A stretch of 44,870 nucleotides of DNA from Beijerinckiaceae bacterium (lineage in GTDB: Bacteria > Pseudomonadota > Alphaproteobacteria > Rhizobiales > Beijerinckiaceae), in contig CANJWR010000013.1 of NCBI GenBank assembly GCA_947478455.1, positions 1 to 44,870 of the forward strand, given 5' to 3'. This document shows, piece by piece, positions 1 through 8,034 of this stretch; position 1 is the first letter of the stretch; each line of letters begins with the position of its first letter. The notes under the pieces were generated by a model. It was not told where the DNA came from, searched no databases, and saw only the letters and a list, made by a program, of their open reading frames with translations. Both the position numbers and the translations under genes were made by a program.

Positions 1-1197
1 CTTATCGCTCTTGCGCAGCACACCAGTGAATCTGGGCGCATGACACGCATCTATGGCTCGCTGGAACACCGGGCCGCAATGCAGTCGGTGTCGGGCTGGA
101 TGCGCGAAGCAGGCATGGACGCGCATGTGGACGCGGCCTGCAATGTGGTCGGTCGATACGAGGCTGCGGGCGAGGGCGCAAAAACCCTGATCATTGGTTC
201 GCATATCGATACTGTGAAGAACGCCGGTATTTACGACGGCAATCTGGGTGTGGTCGTCGGCATCGCGCTTGTGGCTGAACTGTCACGACGAAAGATGCGG
301 ATGCCGTTTGCAGTCGAGGTGATTGCGTTTGGCGACGAGGAGGGTGTTCGGTTTGCCACGACGTTGAGTGGATCGCGCGCTGTGGCTGGTCAGTTTATCT
401 CTTCCTGTCTCGATGAGCGCGACGCTGGCGGTCAGTCGCGGCGGGAGATGTTGCAGAGCTTTGGTTGTAATCCCGACGCCATTTCGCAAGTTGCGCGCAA
501 TCGGGAAGACATTCTCGGCTATGTCGAGGTGCATATCGAGCAGGGTCCGGTGCTGGAGGCGAGGAATTTGCCGCTGGGCATTGTGACTGCGATCAATGGC
601 GTGTCGCGCGGAGAAGTGCGTGTGCGGGGAATGGCGGGCCATGCGGGCACGCTGCCGATGGATATGCGTCATGATGCGCTGACGGCAGCGGCCGAAATGC
701 TTCTGGCCGTTGAGGCGCGTGGACGCGCCGAGCCGGGACTCGTGGCGACGGTGGGCGTCCTCAGCATGCCCTTCGGGGCGATCAATGTTGTTCCGGGCGA
801 AGTAAAGTTCACACTGGATATTCGCAGCGCCAGCGACGCCAATCGGCTTGTGGCGGTCGAAGATATCAAACGGGCGATCGTCCGCATTGCCGCCGCACGC
901 GGCGTAAGTTGTGAAATCGATATGCGTTATGAAGCGCTGGCTGCGCCGTGCGACGCCGGCTTCATGGCGGGATTGTCGCGCTCCGTTGCGGGCGTCGGCG
1001 TCGAGCCGTTTGAACTGCCTTCGGGCGCGGGCCACGATGCGATGGCGTTTCGCGGCATCTGGCCGATTGCGATGTTGTTTGTTCGCTGCCGTGGCGGCGT
1101 CAGCCACAATCCAAAAGAATACGCCTCTCCTGCCGATATCGGACAGGCCGCAAGGGCCCTGTTTGATTTCGTGACTGATCTCGGAGTCAAATCATGA
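1..1197 (+). CDS. M20-family amidohydrolase (allantoate amidohydrolase / N-carbamoyl amino acid hydrolase type), 5' partial
   Basis: The reading frame is open to the first base of the window, and the residues before the first Met (LIALAQHTSESGR) fit the family, so the gene starts upstream. Counting from the Met at base 40, the metal-site signature is complete: GSHIDTV with His55, YDGNLG with Asp66, the DEEG pair at 99-102, HIEQGP with His165, and a late VSHNPKEYA His. Families with this pattern use two metal ions to hydrolyse the amide of N-carbamoyl compounds such as allantoate or N-carbamoyl amino acids, in the cytoplasm. The stop overlaps the start of the ammonia-lyase gene (ATGA), which indicates translational coupling. 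The exact substrate is not readable from the sequence. The class is certain; allantoate is only one option, since no other ureide gene is present. Confidence 0.9.
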   Translation, partial: LIALAQHTSESGRMTRIYGSLEHRAAMQSVSGWMREAGMDAHVDAACNVVGRYEAAGEGAKTLIIGSHIDTVKNAGIYDGNLGVVVGIALVAELSRRKMRMPFAVEVIAFGDEEGVRFATTLSGSRAVAGQFISSCLDERDAGGQSRREMLQSFGCNPDAISQVARNREDILGYVEVHIEQGPVLEARNLPLGIVTAINGVSRGEVRVRGMAGHAGTLPMDMRHDALTAAAEMLLAVEARGRAEPGLVATVGVLSMPFGAINVVPGEVKFTLDIRSASDANRLVAVEDIKRAIVRIAAARGVSCEIDMRYEALAAPCDAGFMAGLSRSVAGVGVEPFELPSGAGHDAMAFRGIWPIAMLFVRCRGGVSHNPKEYASPADIGQAARALFDFVTDLGVKS

Positions 1198-2825
1198 CAG
1201 TAACAATTGATGGTCGCAAACTGACGGCTGCTCGCGTTGCGCGCGTGGCGCGCCCTAATGCGACGGGGCGCTACGAAAAGGCGAAACTCGATGCGCAGTC
1301 GCGCGAGCGCATTGTGGCGACGCGAAAATATCTCGATACGAATTTCATGAATGACCAAGCGCCACTCATGTATTCGTTCAACACCGGCGTCGGGCTTTTC
1401 AAGGACCAGCGCGTGTTGATGCGCGACATGGTCGAATATCAACGCAAGAGCGTTTACGCCCATGCGACTGGCGTCGGCGAGCCTTTCGATGAGGACGTGA
1501 CACGCGCGACCATGTTGTTGCGCGCCAATGCCTTTGCGTCGAACTATTCTGGTCCGCGCATTGAGCTGGTTGATCGTCTGATCGAATGTTTGAACGCGGG
1601 CCTGCATCCGGTCATTCCGCAAAAGGGCTCAGTCGGCGCATCAGGCGATCTTGCGCCGTTGGCGCATATGTCAGGCGCCGTTTGCGGCTTTGCAGAAGCC
1701 GAGATGATCTACAAGGGCAAGCGCATGCCGGCGCGCGACGCCTTGCGCAAGGCGGGCCTGTCGGAGACGTTCGATCTCGGCGCGAAGGACGCCTCATGTC
1801 TCATTAACGGCTCGACTGTTTCGCTGGCGCTGGGCGTTCTGGCGCTTGAGGATTCGAAAAAGCTACTGAAGCATGCCGACATTGCACTGGCGCTGACGCT
1901 CGAATGTCTGCGCGGCGAACTGGCGGCCTTCGATCCGCGCGTTCATGCGGCGCGGCCGCATCCGGGGCAGGCCGCAAGTGCGCGCAATCTGTTGCGCATT
2001 GCGGGTGACTCGCGTCGCTGCTCGGAAGATGCGCGCATGACGGTCTTTCCCGAAGAAACCCGCGCCGCAGGCGTGAAGCCGCCGCCCCGTGTGCAGGACG
2101 TTTATTCCCTGCGTTGCGGGCCTCAGGTGCATGGCCCGGTTCGGGAGTCTCTTGCCTATATCGACCGCATCATCGGGACGGAAATCAATTCTGCGACCGA
2201 TAATCCGCTGGTTTTCGACAATGGCAAGGGCGGGCTGGAGATCATCTCTGGCGGGCACTTCCACGGTCAATATGTGGCGCAGACGATGGATCTGCTGGCC
2301 ATGTCGATCACCGATCTGGGATCGATCAGCGAACGGCGCTTGGCGCGTCTGATCGATCCCACCATGAGCTATGGATTGCCACGCAATCTGCTGGCCGGAA
2401 AGAAGGGGCTGAATACGGGCTTTGCGACCGTGCAATGTTCCATGTCGGCTCTGGTGATGGAGAACCGCACGCTCTCCATGCCGGGTTCTGTGGATTCCAT
2501 TCCGGGCAAATCGAACGCCGAGGATCATGTGTCGAACTCCACATGGTGCGGTCGCAAGGCGCGGACCATCGTGGCGAACGCCGAACAGGTCGTCGCCTGC
2601 GAAATCCTTATGGCTGCGCAGGCCCTGTCGCTGGTGGCGGATGTCGCGAAGGATCATCCGATAGGCTCGGGCAGCCGCGCAGCACTGGAGGCCGTGCGCA
2701 AGATCATCCCCCCCGCACTCGACGGCGACCGCTGGTACGGGATCGAAATGCAGCAGGCGCTCGATCTCGTGCGCTCGGGCGCAATCGTCGAAGCGGTTGA
2801 AGCGGCTGTCGGAGCTCTTGAGTGA
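1194..2825 (+). CDS. MIO-dependent aromatic amino acid ammonia-lyase (HAL/PAL/TAL family)
   Basis: A 543-residue protein of normal family length. The MIO cofactor triad Ala149-Ser150-Gly151 lies in GSVGASGDLAPLAHMSG. The catalytic Tyr60 (YSFNTGVG) and His90 (YAHATGVGEP) are present, as are YSLRCGPQVHG and NAEDHVSNST, which carry the conserved Arg and Glu. The family removes ammonia from His, Tyr or Phe to give the alpha,beta-unsaturated acid. His90 fits histidine or tyrosine lyases better than phenylalanine lyases. No hutU, hutI or hutG is beside it, and it is coupled instead to an amidohydrolase and a glycerate kinase, so it is probably not the housekeeping HutH. It overlaps both neighbours by four bases (ATGA upstream, GTGA downstream). 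Confidence 0.9.
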   Translation: MTVTIDGRKLTAARVARVARPNATGRYEKAKLDAQSRERIVATRKYLDTNFMNDQAPLMYSFNTGVGLFKDQRVLMRDMVEYQRKSVYAHATGVGEPFDEDVTRATMLLRANAFASNYSGPRIELVDRLIECLNAGLHPVIPQKGSVGASGDLAPLAHMSGAVCGFAEAEMIYKGKRMPARDALRKAGLSETFDLGAKDASCLINGSTVSLALGVLALEDSKKLLKHADIALALTLECLRGELAAFDPRVHAARPHPGQAASARNLLRIAGDSRRCSEDARMTVFPEETRAAGVKPPPRVQDVYSLRCGPQVHGPVRESLAYIDRIIGTEINSATDNPLVFDNGKGGLEIISGGHFHGQYVAQTMDLLAMSITDLGSISERRLARLIDPTMSYGLPRNLLAGKKGLNTGFATVQCSMSALVMENRTLSMPGSVDSIPGKSNAEDHVSNSTWCGRKARTIVANAEQVVACEILMAAQALSLVADVAKDHPIGSGSRAALEAVRKIIPPALDGDRWYGIEMQQALDLVRSGAIVEAVEAAVGALE

Positions 2826-4084
2826 TCTCGTCGCAGCGCGCTCTTCTGGAGCGTCTGTTTCGCGCCGCCATAACGGCGGCGGACCCGATGATCTGCGTGC
2901 CGCCACACCTGCCGAAAAGCCCGAAAGGCCGGACGATTGTGGTGGGGGCCGGCAAGGCGGCAGCCAGCATGGCGCGGGCCGTGGAGGCGAACTGGCCCGG
3001 CGTATTGAGTGGCCTCGTGGTCACTCGCAATGGCCATTCGGTTGCCTGCGAGCGTATCGAGGTTGTCGAGGCCTCGCATCCTGTGCCGGACGCGGCGGGG
3101 CTTGAGGCGGCGCGTCGCATTCTTGAAACGGTGCGCGGATTGTCCGCTGATGATCTGGTTATTTGCCTGATTTCGGGCGGCGGCTCTGCGCTGCTCGCGC
3201 TGCCGGCCTTCGGCTTGTCGCTTGCGGACAAACAGTTGGTGAATGCGGCTTTGCTGAAAAGCGGCGCAACCATCACGGAGATGAATTGCGTTCGCAAGCA
3301 TTTGTCGGCCATCAAGGGCGGCCGGCTGGCTCTGGCTTGCTGGCCTGCGCGCGTCGTGACGCTGATCATTTCCGATGTGCCGGGCGACGATCCATCGGTC
3401 ATCGCTTCGGGGCCGACGGTTGTCGACGCCACTAGCTTTGCGGACGCGCGCGATATTCTGCGTCGTTATGACATAGACGCACCTGCATCTGTGATCGCGC
3501 ATCTCGAAGCTGCGCAGGATGAAACTCCGAAGCCCGGCGATCCGCGGCTGGTCCATTGCGAAACGCGCCTTGTGGCGACGGCGCTCGGGTCGCTAGATGC
3601 GGCTGCGGCTGTGGCGCGTGCGGCGGGATATGCGCCTTTGATCCTTGGCGATTCCATCGAGGGTAAGGCGCGCGACGTGGCGCTGGTTCACGCGGGCATC
3701 GCGCGGCATGTGGCTTTGCGCGGCGAGCCTGTCGGCAGGCCCTGTGTGATCCTGTCGGGCGGCGAGACGACCGTCACGGTGCGCCACAAGGGCAGAGGCG
3801 GGCGCAACGCCGAATTCTTACTGGCGCTGGCCAAGGCTCTCGGCGGGCAGCCTGGCATCCATGCATTCGCGGGCGATACGGACGGAATCGACGGCACGGA
3901 GAACAATGCCGGTTGTTTTGCCTCGCCCGACACGCTCGGACGGGCCGCGGCGCTCGGTTTGAAAGCCGACGATCATCTCGCCCGCAACGACGCCTGGAGC
4001 TTCTTCGACGCGCTCGGCGATCTGCTGGTCACGGGTCCGACCCTGACCAATGTGAACGATTTTCGGGCGATCATAGTCGAATAG
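2822..4084 (+). CDS. Glycerate 2-kinase (MOFRL/DUF4147 family)
   Basis: The gene starts at a GTG overlapping the previous stop (GTGA) and encodes 420 residues, normal for this family. Conserved blocks in order are VVGAGKAAASMA, CLISGGGSALL, NCVRKHLSAIKGGRLA, SDVPGDDPSVIASGPT, the MOFRL-region ILSGGETTV with GRGGRNAEF, and AGDTDGIDG near the end. The enzyme phosphorylates D-glycerate to 2-phosphoglycerate, feeding carbon into lower glycolysis. Tight coupling to an amidohydrolase and an ammonia-lyase suggests that one breakdown route yields a C3 acid, but the pathway is inferred, not known. Confidence 0.92.
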   Translation: MISSQRALLERLFRAAITAADPMICVPPHLPKSPKGRTIVVGAGKAAASMARAVEANWPGVLSGLVVTRNGHSVACERIEVVEASHPVPDAAGLEAARRILETVRGLSADDLVICLISGGGSALLALPAFGLSLADKQLVNAALLKSGATITEMNCVRKHLSAIKGGRLALACWPARVVTLIISDVPGDDPSVIASGPTVVDATSFADARDILRRYDIDAPASVIAHLEAAQDETPKPGDPRLVHCETRLVATALGSLDAAAAVARAAGYAPLILGDSIEGKARDVALVHAGIARHVALRGEPVGRPCVILSGGETTVTVRHKGRGGRNAEFLLALAKALGGQPGIHAFAGDTDGIDGTENNAGCFASPDTLGRAAALGLKADDHLARNDAWSFFDALGDLLVTGPTLTNVNDFRAIIVE

Positions 4085-4166
4085 ATGCGGCGGGGCTGGC
4101 GGCCGCTTGCCATACCGGCGTCGAGGGCGTAGGGCGAATTTAGTTGCCTCTTGTCCGGGAAGCCCG

Positions 4167-4724
4167 ATGAACGCCCCGCCCGTAACAGTTTCCCTCGTCC
4201 AGATTTTCCTGACCTTCTGCGGCATAGGCGCTGGCAGTTTCGGCGGCGGCATTTCGGGGTTGATCCATCGGGAGATCGTTCACAAGAAGAAGTGGCTGAG
4301 CGATCACGAGATGCTGGCCGGTATCGCCCTGTCGCAGATCGTGCCCGGCGCGAACGTCACCAACACATGTGTGTTTGTCGGGCAGCGGTTGCGTGGCGTT
4401 CCGGGAGCCACGATGGCGTTGGGCGGCCTGTTGTCGGTGCCGTTTGTGGCGACCGTGCTGGTCTATCTGGCGTGGGACTGGATTTCCTCGGTGCCGCTGA
4501 TGCCTTCTGTGGTGGACGGGGTGGCTGCAGCGGCTGTCGGGCTCAATTTGCGTCTCGGGGTGGTGGGAGCCCAGAGGTCGTTTCCGAAGATTGTGCCGAT
4601 CCTTGTGACGATTGTGACCTTCGTGGCCGTGGGCGTCCTGAACTGGCCGATTATTCCGGTGATGGCCGTGATGGCGCCCCTGAGCATTGCGGCCGCCTGG
4701 CCAAGGAAATCCGCCCATGCGTGA
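4167..4724 (+). CDS. Chromate transporter family protein, first half of a pair
   Basis: A 185-residue membrane protein with the ChrA half-domain signature: FCGIGAGSFGGGISGLIHREIV, then SQIVPGANVTNTCVFVGQRLRG, then hydrophobic segments. Long ChrA proteins carry two such halves in one chain; here they are separate genes, this one overlapping the next by eight bases, so the two probably form a heterodimer. The ATG at 4167 is preferred because conserved sequence begins directly after it; an in-frame start at 4107 would add 20 basic residues unlike the family. It lies 82 bases after the glycerate kinase and may be on the same transcript. The substrate could be chromate, sulfate or an unknown anion. 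Confidence 0.88.
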   Translation: MNAPPVTVSLVQIFLTFCGIGAGSFGGGISGLIHREIVHKKKWLSDHEMLAGIALSQIVPGANVTNTCVFVGQRLRGVPGATMALGGLLSVPFVATVLVYLAWDWISSVPLMPSVVDGVAAAAVGLNLRLGVVGAQRSFPKIVPILVTIVTFVAVGVLNWPIIPVMAVMAPLSIAAAWPRKSAHA

Positions 4725-5259
4725 CAATATCTATTTCGCACTTTTCGCGGTGATTGCACCGTTTTCGCTGGTCGCGATCGGGGGGGCGCCGAGCATCTTC
4801 GCGCCGCTTCAGCACGAAACCGTCGATGTCCATCAATGGCTGACGGGTCGCGAGTTTGTGGAAATGTTCGCCGTCGCCAAGTTCGCGCCTGGGCCGGGCG
4901 CGATGGTCTCGACGCTGATCGGTTACAAGGTCGCCGGCTGGCTCGGGGCGGCGGTGGCGACGCTGGCGCTATTCCTGCCTTCGTCCATTCTGTGCATGGC
5001 GGTTTCGCGCGTGTGGGACCAGCATCGCGGCAAGCCGTGGCACAAGGCGGTCGAGGAAGGGCTCGCGCCGGTGGCTGCGGGCCTTGTGTTTGCAGGCATT
5101 CTGGCGATTTTCCGCATGGCGGAAGCCGGGCCACTGTCCTGGGCGGTGGCGGTTCTGGTCGCGGCGATTCTGACCTGGCGGTCGAAGGTTCATCCCTTCC
5201 TGTTGTTGGGCGTCGGGACGGTCATATTTGTCGCGGCGGCCCTTGTGCGTATGATCTAG
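4717..5259 (+). CDS. Chromate transporter family protein, second half of a pair
   Basis: A 180-residue membrane protein homologous to the other ChrA half, with FSLVAIGGAPSIFAPLQHE, the AKFAPGPGAMVSTLIGYKVAGWLGA block and several hydrophobic helices. The chosen ATG at 4717 overlaps the end of the upstream half (ATGCGTGA) and is preceded by AAGGA, arguing for coupled translation and a heteromeric transporter. An alternative in-frame start at 4687 lies deeper in the previous gene. Family membership is clear; transport of chromate itself is not proven and physiological substrates vary. Confidence 0.88.
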   Translation: MRDNIYFALFAVIAPFSLVAIGGAPSIFAPLQHETVDVHQWLTGREFVEMFAVAKFAPGPGAMVSTLIGYKVAGWLGAAVATLALFLPSSILCMAVSRVWDQHRGKPWHKAVEEGLAPVAAGLVFAGILAIFRMAEAGPLSWAVAVLVAAILTWRSKVHPFLLLGVGTVIFVAAALVRMI

Positions 5260-5337
5260 GGGCGAGCTTCCGTCCCGGTGCTGTTTCGGTTAAGCAGTCA
5301 GCGAATTGTCGGTGGTCCGGTCGCAAGCGAGTTTCCC

Positions 5338-5664
5338 ATGAACCCTATCGTCGAAGATGTCTCCCTCGCGGATCTCAAAAAGGGCCTTGAAAACGGCTCG
5401 ATCTTGCTTGTCGACGTGCGCGAGGCGAATGAATGGGCGGACGGGCGCATTCCGGGCGCTGTTTTCAATCCATTGTCGGCCTTCGACGTTGCGGCCCTAC
5501 CTAAAGCGGCCGGCAAACGGGTGGTGCTGCAATGCCGTTCGGGTCGCCGTTCGGTGACGGCGCTCGATATGGCCCAGACGGGCGGGCGCCCGGACGTCAG
5601 GGCTCATTTCGGCGGCGGGATGCTGGAATGGCAGGCCGCCGGAGAGCCGGTCGAAAAGGGCTGA
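5338..5664 (+). CDS. Single-domain rhodanese-like sulfurtransferase
   Basis: A 108-residue cytoplasmic rhodanese domain. It contains VDVREANEWADGRIPGAV typical of the fold, and an active-site loop with Cys66 in LQCRSGRRS, the residue that would carry the persulfide. The long frame begins at 5278, but the conserved domain starts just after the ATG at 5338, which is therefore preferred; no strong ribosome-binding site is seen for either. It lies between the chromate transporter pair and the cytochromes. The sulfur donor and acceptor are unknown. Confidence 0.85.
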   Translation: MNPIVEDVSLADLKKGLENGSILLVDVREANEWADGRIPGAVFNPLSAFDVAALPKAAGKRVVLQCRSGRRSVTALDMAQTGGRPDVRAHFGGGMLEWQAAGEPVEKG

Positions 5665-5829
5665 GGCGTCTCCGGCGCCGGTACTCACGGCATTTGATCT
5701 CAGGCCAATCGTCTCACGTTACGCTCACGCAATTTTGACCGTAGGCGGGGCCATTGTGTTGCACTGCCGCCAGAATCTCGTGGCATTGAGACATCGGATG
5801 GCGCGGAGCCATTTTCCGGAGGACGTGGA

Positions 5830-6270
5830 ATGATTCGTAAGATTTTTGTCGCTGGTCTGTTGATCGCCGGCGTCAGCACCGCATTTGCCCAGAACGATCC
5901 GATTGCTCAGCGTCAGGCGACCATGAAGGGTGTTGGCCAGCTTTGGTATGGCGATATCGGCAAGATGATGAAGGGCGAAATCCCATACAATCATGCAACC
6001 GTCACGTCGGCTATCGAGAAAATGGCGGCCGCCGGCAAGGCGATGCCGGCGCTTTTCCCGGACAATTCGAAGACCGGTGGCGAGACCAAGGCGCTTCCTG
6101 CCGTCTGGGAAAAGAAGGCGGATTTCGATGCGCGCTGGGCCCGTATGAGCACCGAGGCCACTGCGGCCATGGCGGCCGTGAAGGACGAAGCCAGCTTCAA
6201 GGTAGCGCAGCCGAACCTGAACAAGAACTGTCAGGAATGCCACACGACCTATCGCGTCCGTAACAACTGA
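5830..6270 (+). CDS. Exported class II cytochrome c (cytochrome c'/c-556 type)
   Basis: The protein is 146 residues. A Sec signal peptide (MIRKIFVAGLLIAGVSTAFAQ, 21 residues as written from Met to Gln) precedes a mature part predicted to be four helices. The single haem motif CQECH lies near the C-terminus, the arrangement that defines class II c cytochromes. RQATMKGVG near the mature N-terminus supplies a Met that could be the sixth ligand, favouring the six-coordinate c-556 type over five-coordinate c'. It acts in the periplasm in electron transfer or gas binding. The ATG has a good GGAGG at 5818-5822. A strong terminator follows at 6294, so it is probably monocistronic. Confidence 0.9.
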   Translation: MIRKIFVAGLLIAGVSTAFAQNDPIAQRQATMKGVGQLWYGDIGKMMKGEIPYNHATVTSAIEKMAAAGKAMPALFPDNSKTGGETKALPAVWEKKADFDARWARMSTEATAAMAAVKDEASFKVAQPNLNKNCQECHTTYRVRNN

Positions 6271-6293
6271 TACGCGCGCATATTTGAATTCAG

Positions 6294-6317
6294 GGGGCGG
6301 CTTCGGCCGCCCCTTTT
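6294..6317 (+). terminator. Rho-independent terminator with UUCG tetraloop
   Basis: A perfect 8-bp stem GGGGCGGC / GCCGCCCC closes a TTCG loop and is followed by TTTTGTTT. The C(UUCG)G arrangement is one of the most stable RNA tetraloops. It sits 23 bases after the class II cytochrome stop and separates that gene from the dihaem cytochrome. Confidence 0.92.
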
Positions 6318-6372
6318 GTTTGGCGGATGCTGTAGTGCTAGTTTCGCCGGATAAAGCTTGGGAAGATTCGGA

Positions 6373-7281
6373 ATGCGCAAGATTTTAATCGGACTGGCGA
6401 CTTTGGCGGTTCTGGGCCTCGGGGCGGCCTGGTGGATTACAGAGCCGAAAACCGATCATATCGCCCGTGTCTTTGCCATCGGCGACGCCAAGCGCGGCGA
6501 GCTGGTGTTCAACGCAGGCGGCTGCGCATCCTGCCATACATCGCCAGGTCAGGATAACAGGCTCTGGCTGGGCGGCGGAATGAAATTCGCCACGGAATTC
6601 GGTACGTTCTTCGCTCCGAACATCTCCCCCCATGTGCGCGACGGCATCGGCGGCTGGAGCTACGAGATGTTCACCAATGCGCTGCAGGCGGGCGTTTCGC
6701 CTGACGGTTCACATTACTATCCGGCATTCCCCTACACGACTTATGTGCACATGCGTCCGCAGGATGTTTCGGATCTCTTCGCCTTTATGCGGACGCTCCC
6801 GCCGGCCGAGGGCCGTGCGCCGCCAAATCAGGTCAAGTTTCCATTCGATCAGCGCCGCGCGCTCGGCTTCTGGAAGTTCCTCTATCTCGACACAAAACAG
6901 ATTGCCAATGATCCGGCCAAGTCGGCCGAATGGAATCGCGGGCGCTATCTGGTCGAGGGGCTGGGCCATTGTGCGGAATGCCATTCGGCGCGCACCGCTC
7001 TGGGGGGGATCGACGAGGCCTACCGCATGGCAGGTGGACCCAATCCAGACGGCAAGGGCACGACTCCCAACCTGACTCCCGGCTCGCAGGCTTTCGCCAA
7101 ATGGTCCAAGGCTGACATTGTAGAATTGCTCACAACCGGCATGACGCCAGATCCGGACGAAGTTGCGGGCTCCATGGCCGAGGTGGTGAAGAACATGTCG
7201 TTGTTGCCCAAGAGCGACCGCGAGGCCATGGCGGAGTACATCAAGTCGCTACCGGCGAAGGCGAGCCCGCCGAAAAAGTGA
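6373..7281 (+). CDS. Exported dihaem cytochrome c
   Basis: A 302-residue protein with an N-terminal hydrophobic segment (about residues 4-22, LIGLATLAVLGLGAAWW) that is a signal peptide or membrane anchor. Two class I haem domains follow, with CASCH at 51-55 and CAECH at 200-204. The first domain resembles the cytochrome subunits that accept electrons from periplasmic dehydrogenases, such as those of alcohol or gluconate oxidation (NISPHVRDGIGGWS, then a Met-containing segment). It probably passes electrons towards a terminal oxidase. No dehydrogenase subunit is adjacent, so the partner is unknown. The ATG at 6373 has GGGAAG upstream; a GTG-like earlier start would add only five residues. Confidence 0.9.
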   Translation: MRKILIGLATLAVLGLGAAWWITEPKTDHIARVFAIGDAKRGELVFNAGGCASCHTSPGQDNRLWLGGGMKFATEFGTFFAPNISPHVRDGIGGWSYEMFTNALQAGVSPDGSHYYPAFPYTTYVHMRPQDVSDLFAFMRTLPPAEGRAPPNQVKFPFDQRRALGFWKFLYLDTKQIANDPAKSAEWNRGRYLVEGLGHCAECHSARTALGGIDEAYRMAGGPNPDGKGTTPNLTPGSQAFAKWSKADIVELLTTGMTPDPDEVAGSMAEVVKNMSLLPKSDREAMAEYIKSLPAKASPPKK

Positions 7282-7346
7282 TGCGGCGTTTGCAAACACC
7301 GTGAATCATCGGACATTAGGTTTCCGATTCGGTGCGCGGAGCCGCC

Positions 7347-7946
7347 ATGCCATCCCTGCGCCCCCCACAGGGGCTTGAAGACGTAGATTACGAAACCATC
7401 GAGGCCGCCGTCATGGAGACGGCGCGCGGTCGATGGTTTTTGCTTGAGCACGCGCGACGGACCCGCGAAGCCGAGACGTCTCGCATGATTGATGCGCTCG
7501 GGCAGATCGAGTCCATGATTCGGCAGCAGGCTGCGGCGCAGGAGGCTTTGCCCGATCAAAACCGTATCGCCGAAATATCGAGAGTCTTTGAAGAGCGGTT
7601 GCTGGATTTGTCCTGGTCGCTTCGGGCGAAGGGCGTCGATCCCTCAATTTGCGATATGATCGACCGCGAAGTTTCCGGTCCGGGCTTTCAGGCCGCGGCT
7701 CCGCAAACGTTAGACCCGCCGCAAATTCCCTCATGGCCAACCGCCACGGAAGAAATTGCGCCCCGGCTGCAGCCCGACCTTTCCGCCCACAGCGAAAACC
7801 CGATCGTGACGGCGGCCGCGATGGCTGCGGTAGCGCCAGAAATTGTTGTGCCGGAGCCGGAACCTATTGCGGTTCCGATCCGCCGTGAGGCGCTGGTCTG
7901 GCTGGACGACATGCCTGCGCGGGAGCGGATGCGGATCTTCGCCTGA
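7347..7946 (+). CDS. Conserved hypothetical protein with N-terminal helical domain
   Basis: A 199-residue soluble protein with no signal peptide. The first part (about residues 10-110) is a charged helical region that includes DYETIEAAVMETARGRWFL and EHARRTREAETSRMIDAL, which I recognise as a pattern repeated in unnamed alphaproteobacterial proteins. The remainder is Pro/Glu-rich, ends in PVRREALVWLDDM-like residues and looks disordered. No catalytic motif is visible. It lies between the dihaem cytochrome and the SDR gene in the same orientation. Start: the ATG at 7347 follows GGAG about ten bases upstream; one at 7332 is also in frame. The function is unknown. Confidence 0.75.
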   Translation: MPSLRPPQGLEDVDYETIEAAVMETARGRWFLLEHARRTREAETSRMIDALGQIESMIRQQAAAQEALPDQNRIAEISRVFEERLLDLSWSLRAKGVDPSICDMIDREVSGPGFQAAAPQTLDPPQIPSWPTATEEIAPRLQPDLSAHSENPIVTAAAMAAVAPEIVVPEPEPIAVPIRREALVWLDDMPARERMRIFA

Positions 7947-8034
7947 TGCCGGCCCTGCGCCGCTTGTCGGTCGCTCTCGCCCTCCTGTAAGACCATCCTG
8001 TTTGTCATTCAGCGCATCGACGGAGAGTTCGTTC

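Noticed and set aside
283-1107. Long antisense open frame (274 codons) in the amidohydrolase gene
   Set aside because: It is the complement of a well-supported gene with full metal-site motifs, its product is Arg/His-rich with no motif, and GC-rich codon bias produces such frames.
1194-2825. Housekeeping hutH
   Set aside because: No hutU, hutI, hutG or hutC is near, and the gene is coupled to an amidohydrolase and a glycerate kinase.
1863-2906. Antisense open frame of 347 codons in the ammonia-lyase gene
   Set aside because: It overlaps the MIO-lyase coding strand, has Arg-rich content and no recognisable domain.
7288-7297. Palindrome GTTTGCAAAC after the dihaem cytochrome
   Set aside because: A 10-bp palindrome is expected by chance in a window this size, and no T-run or promoter feature accompanies it.
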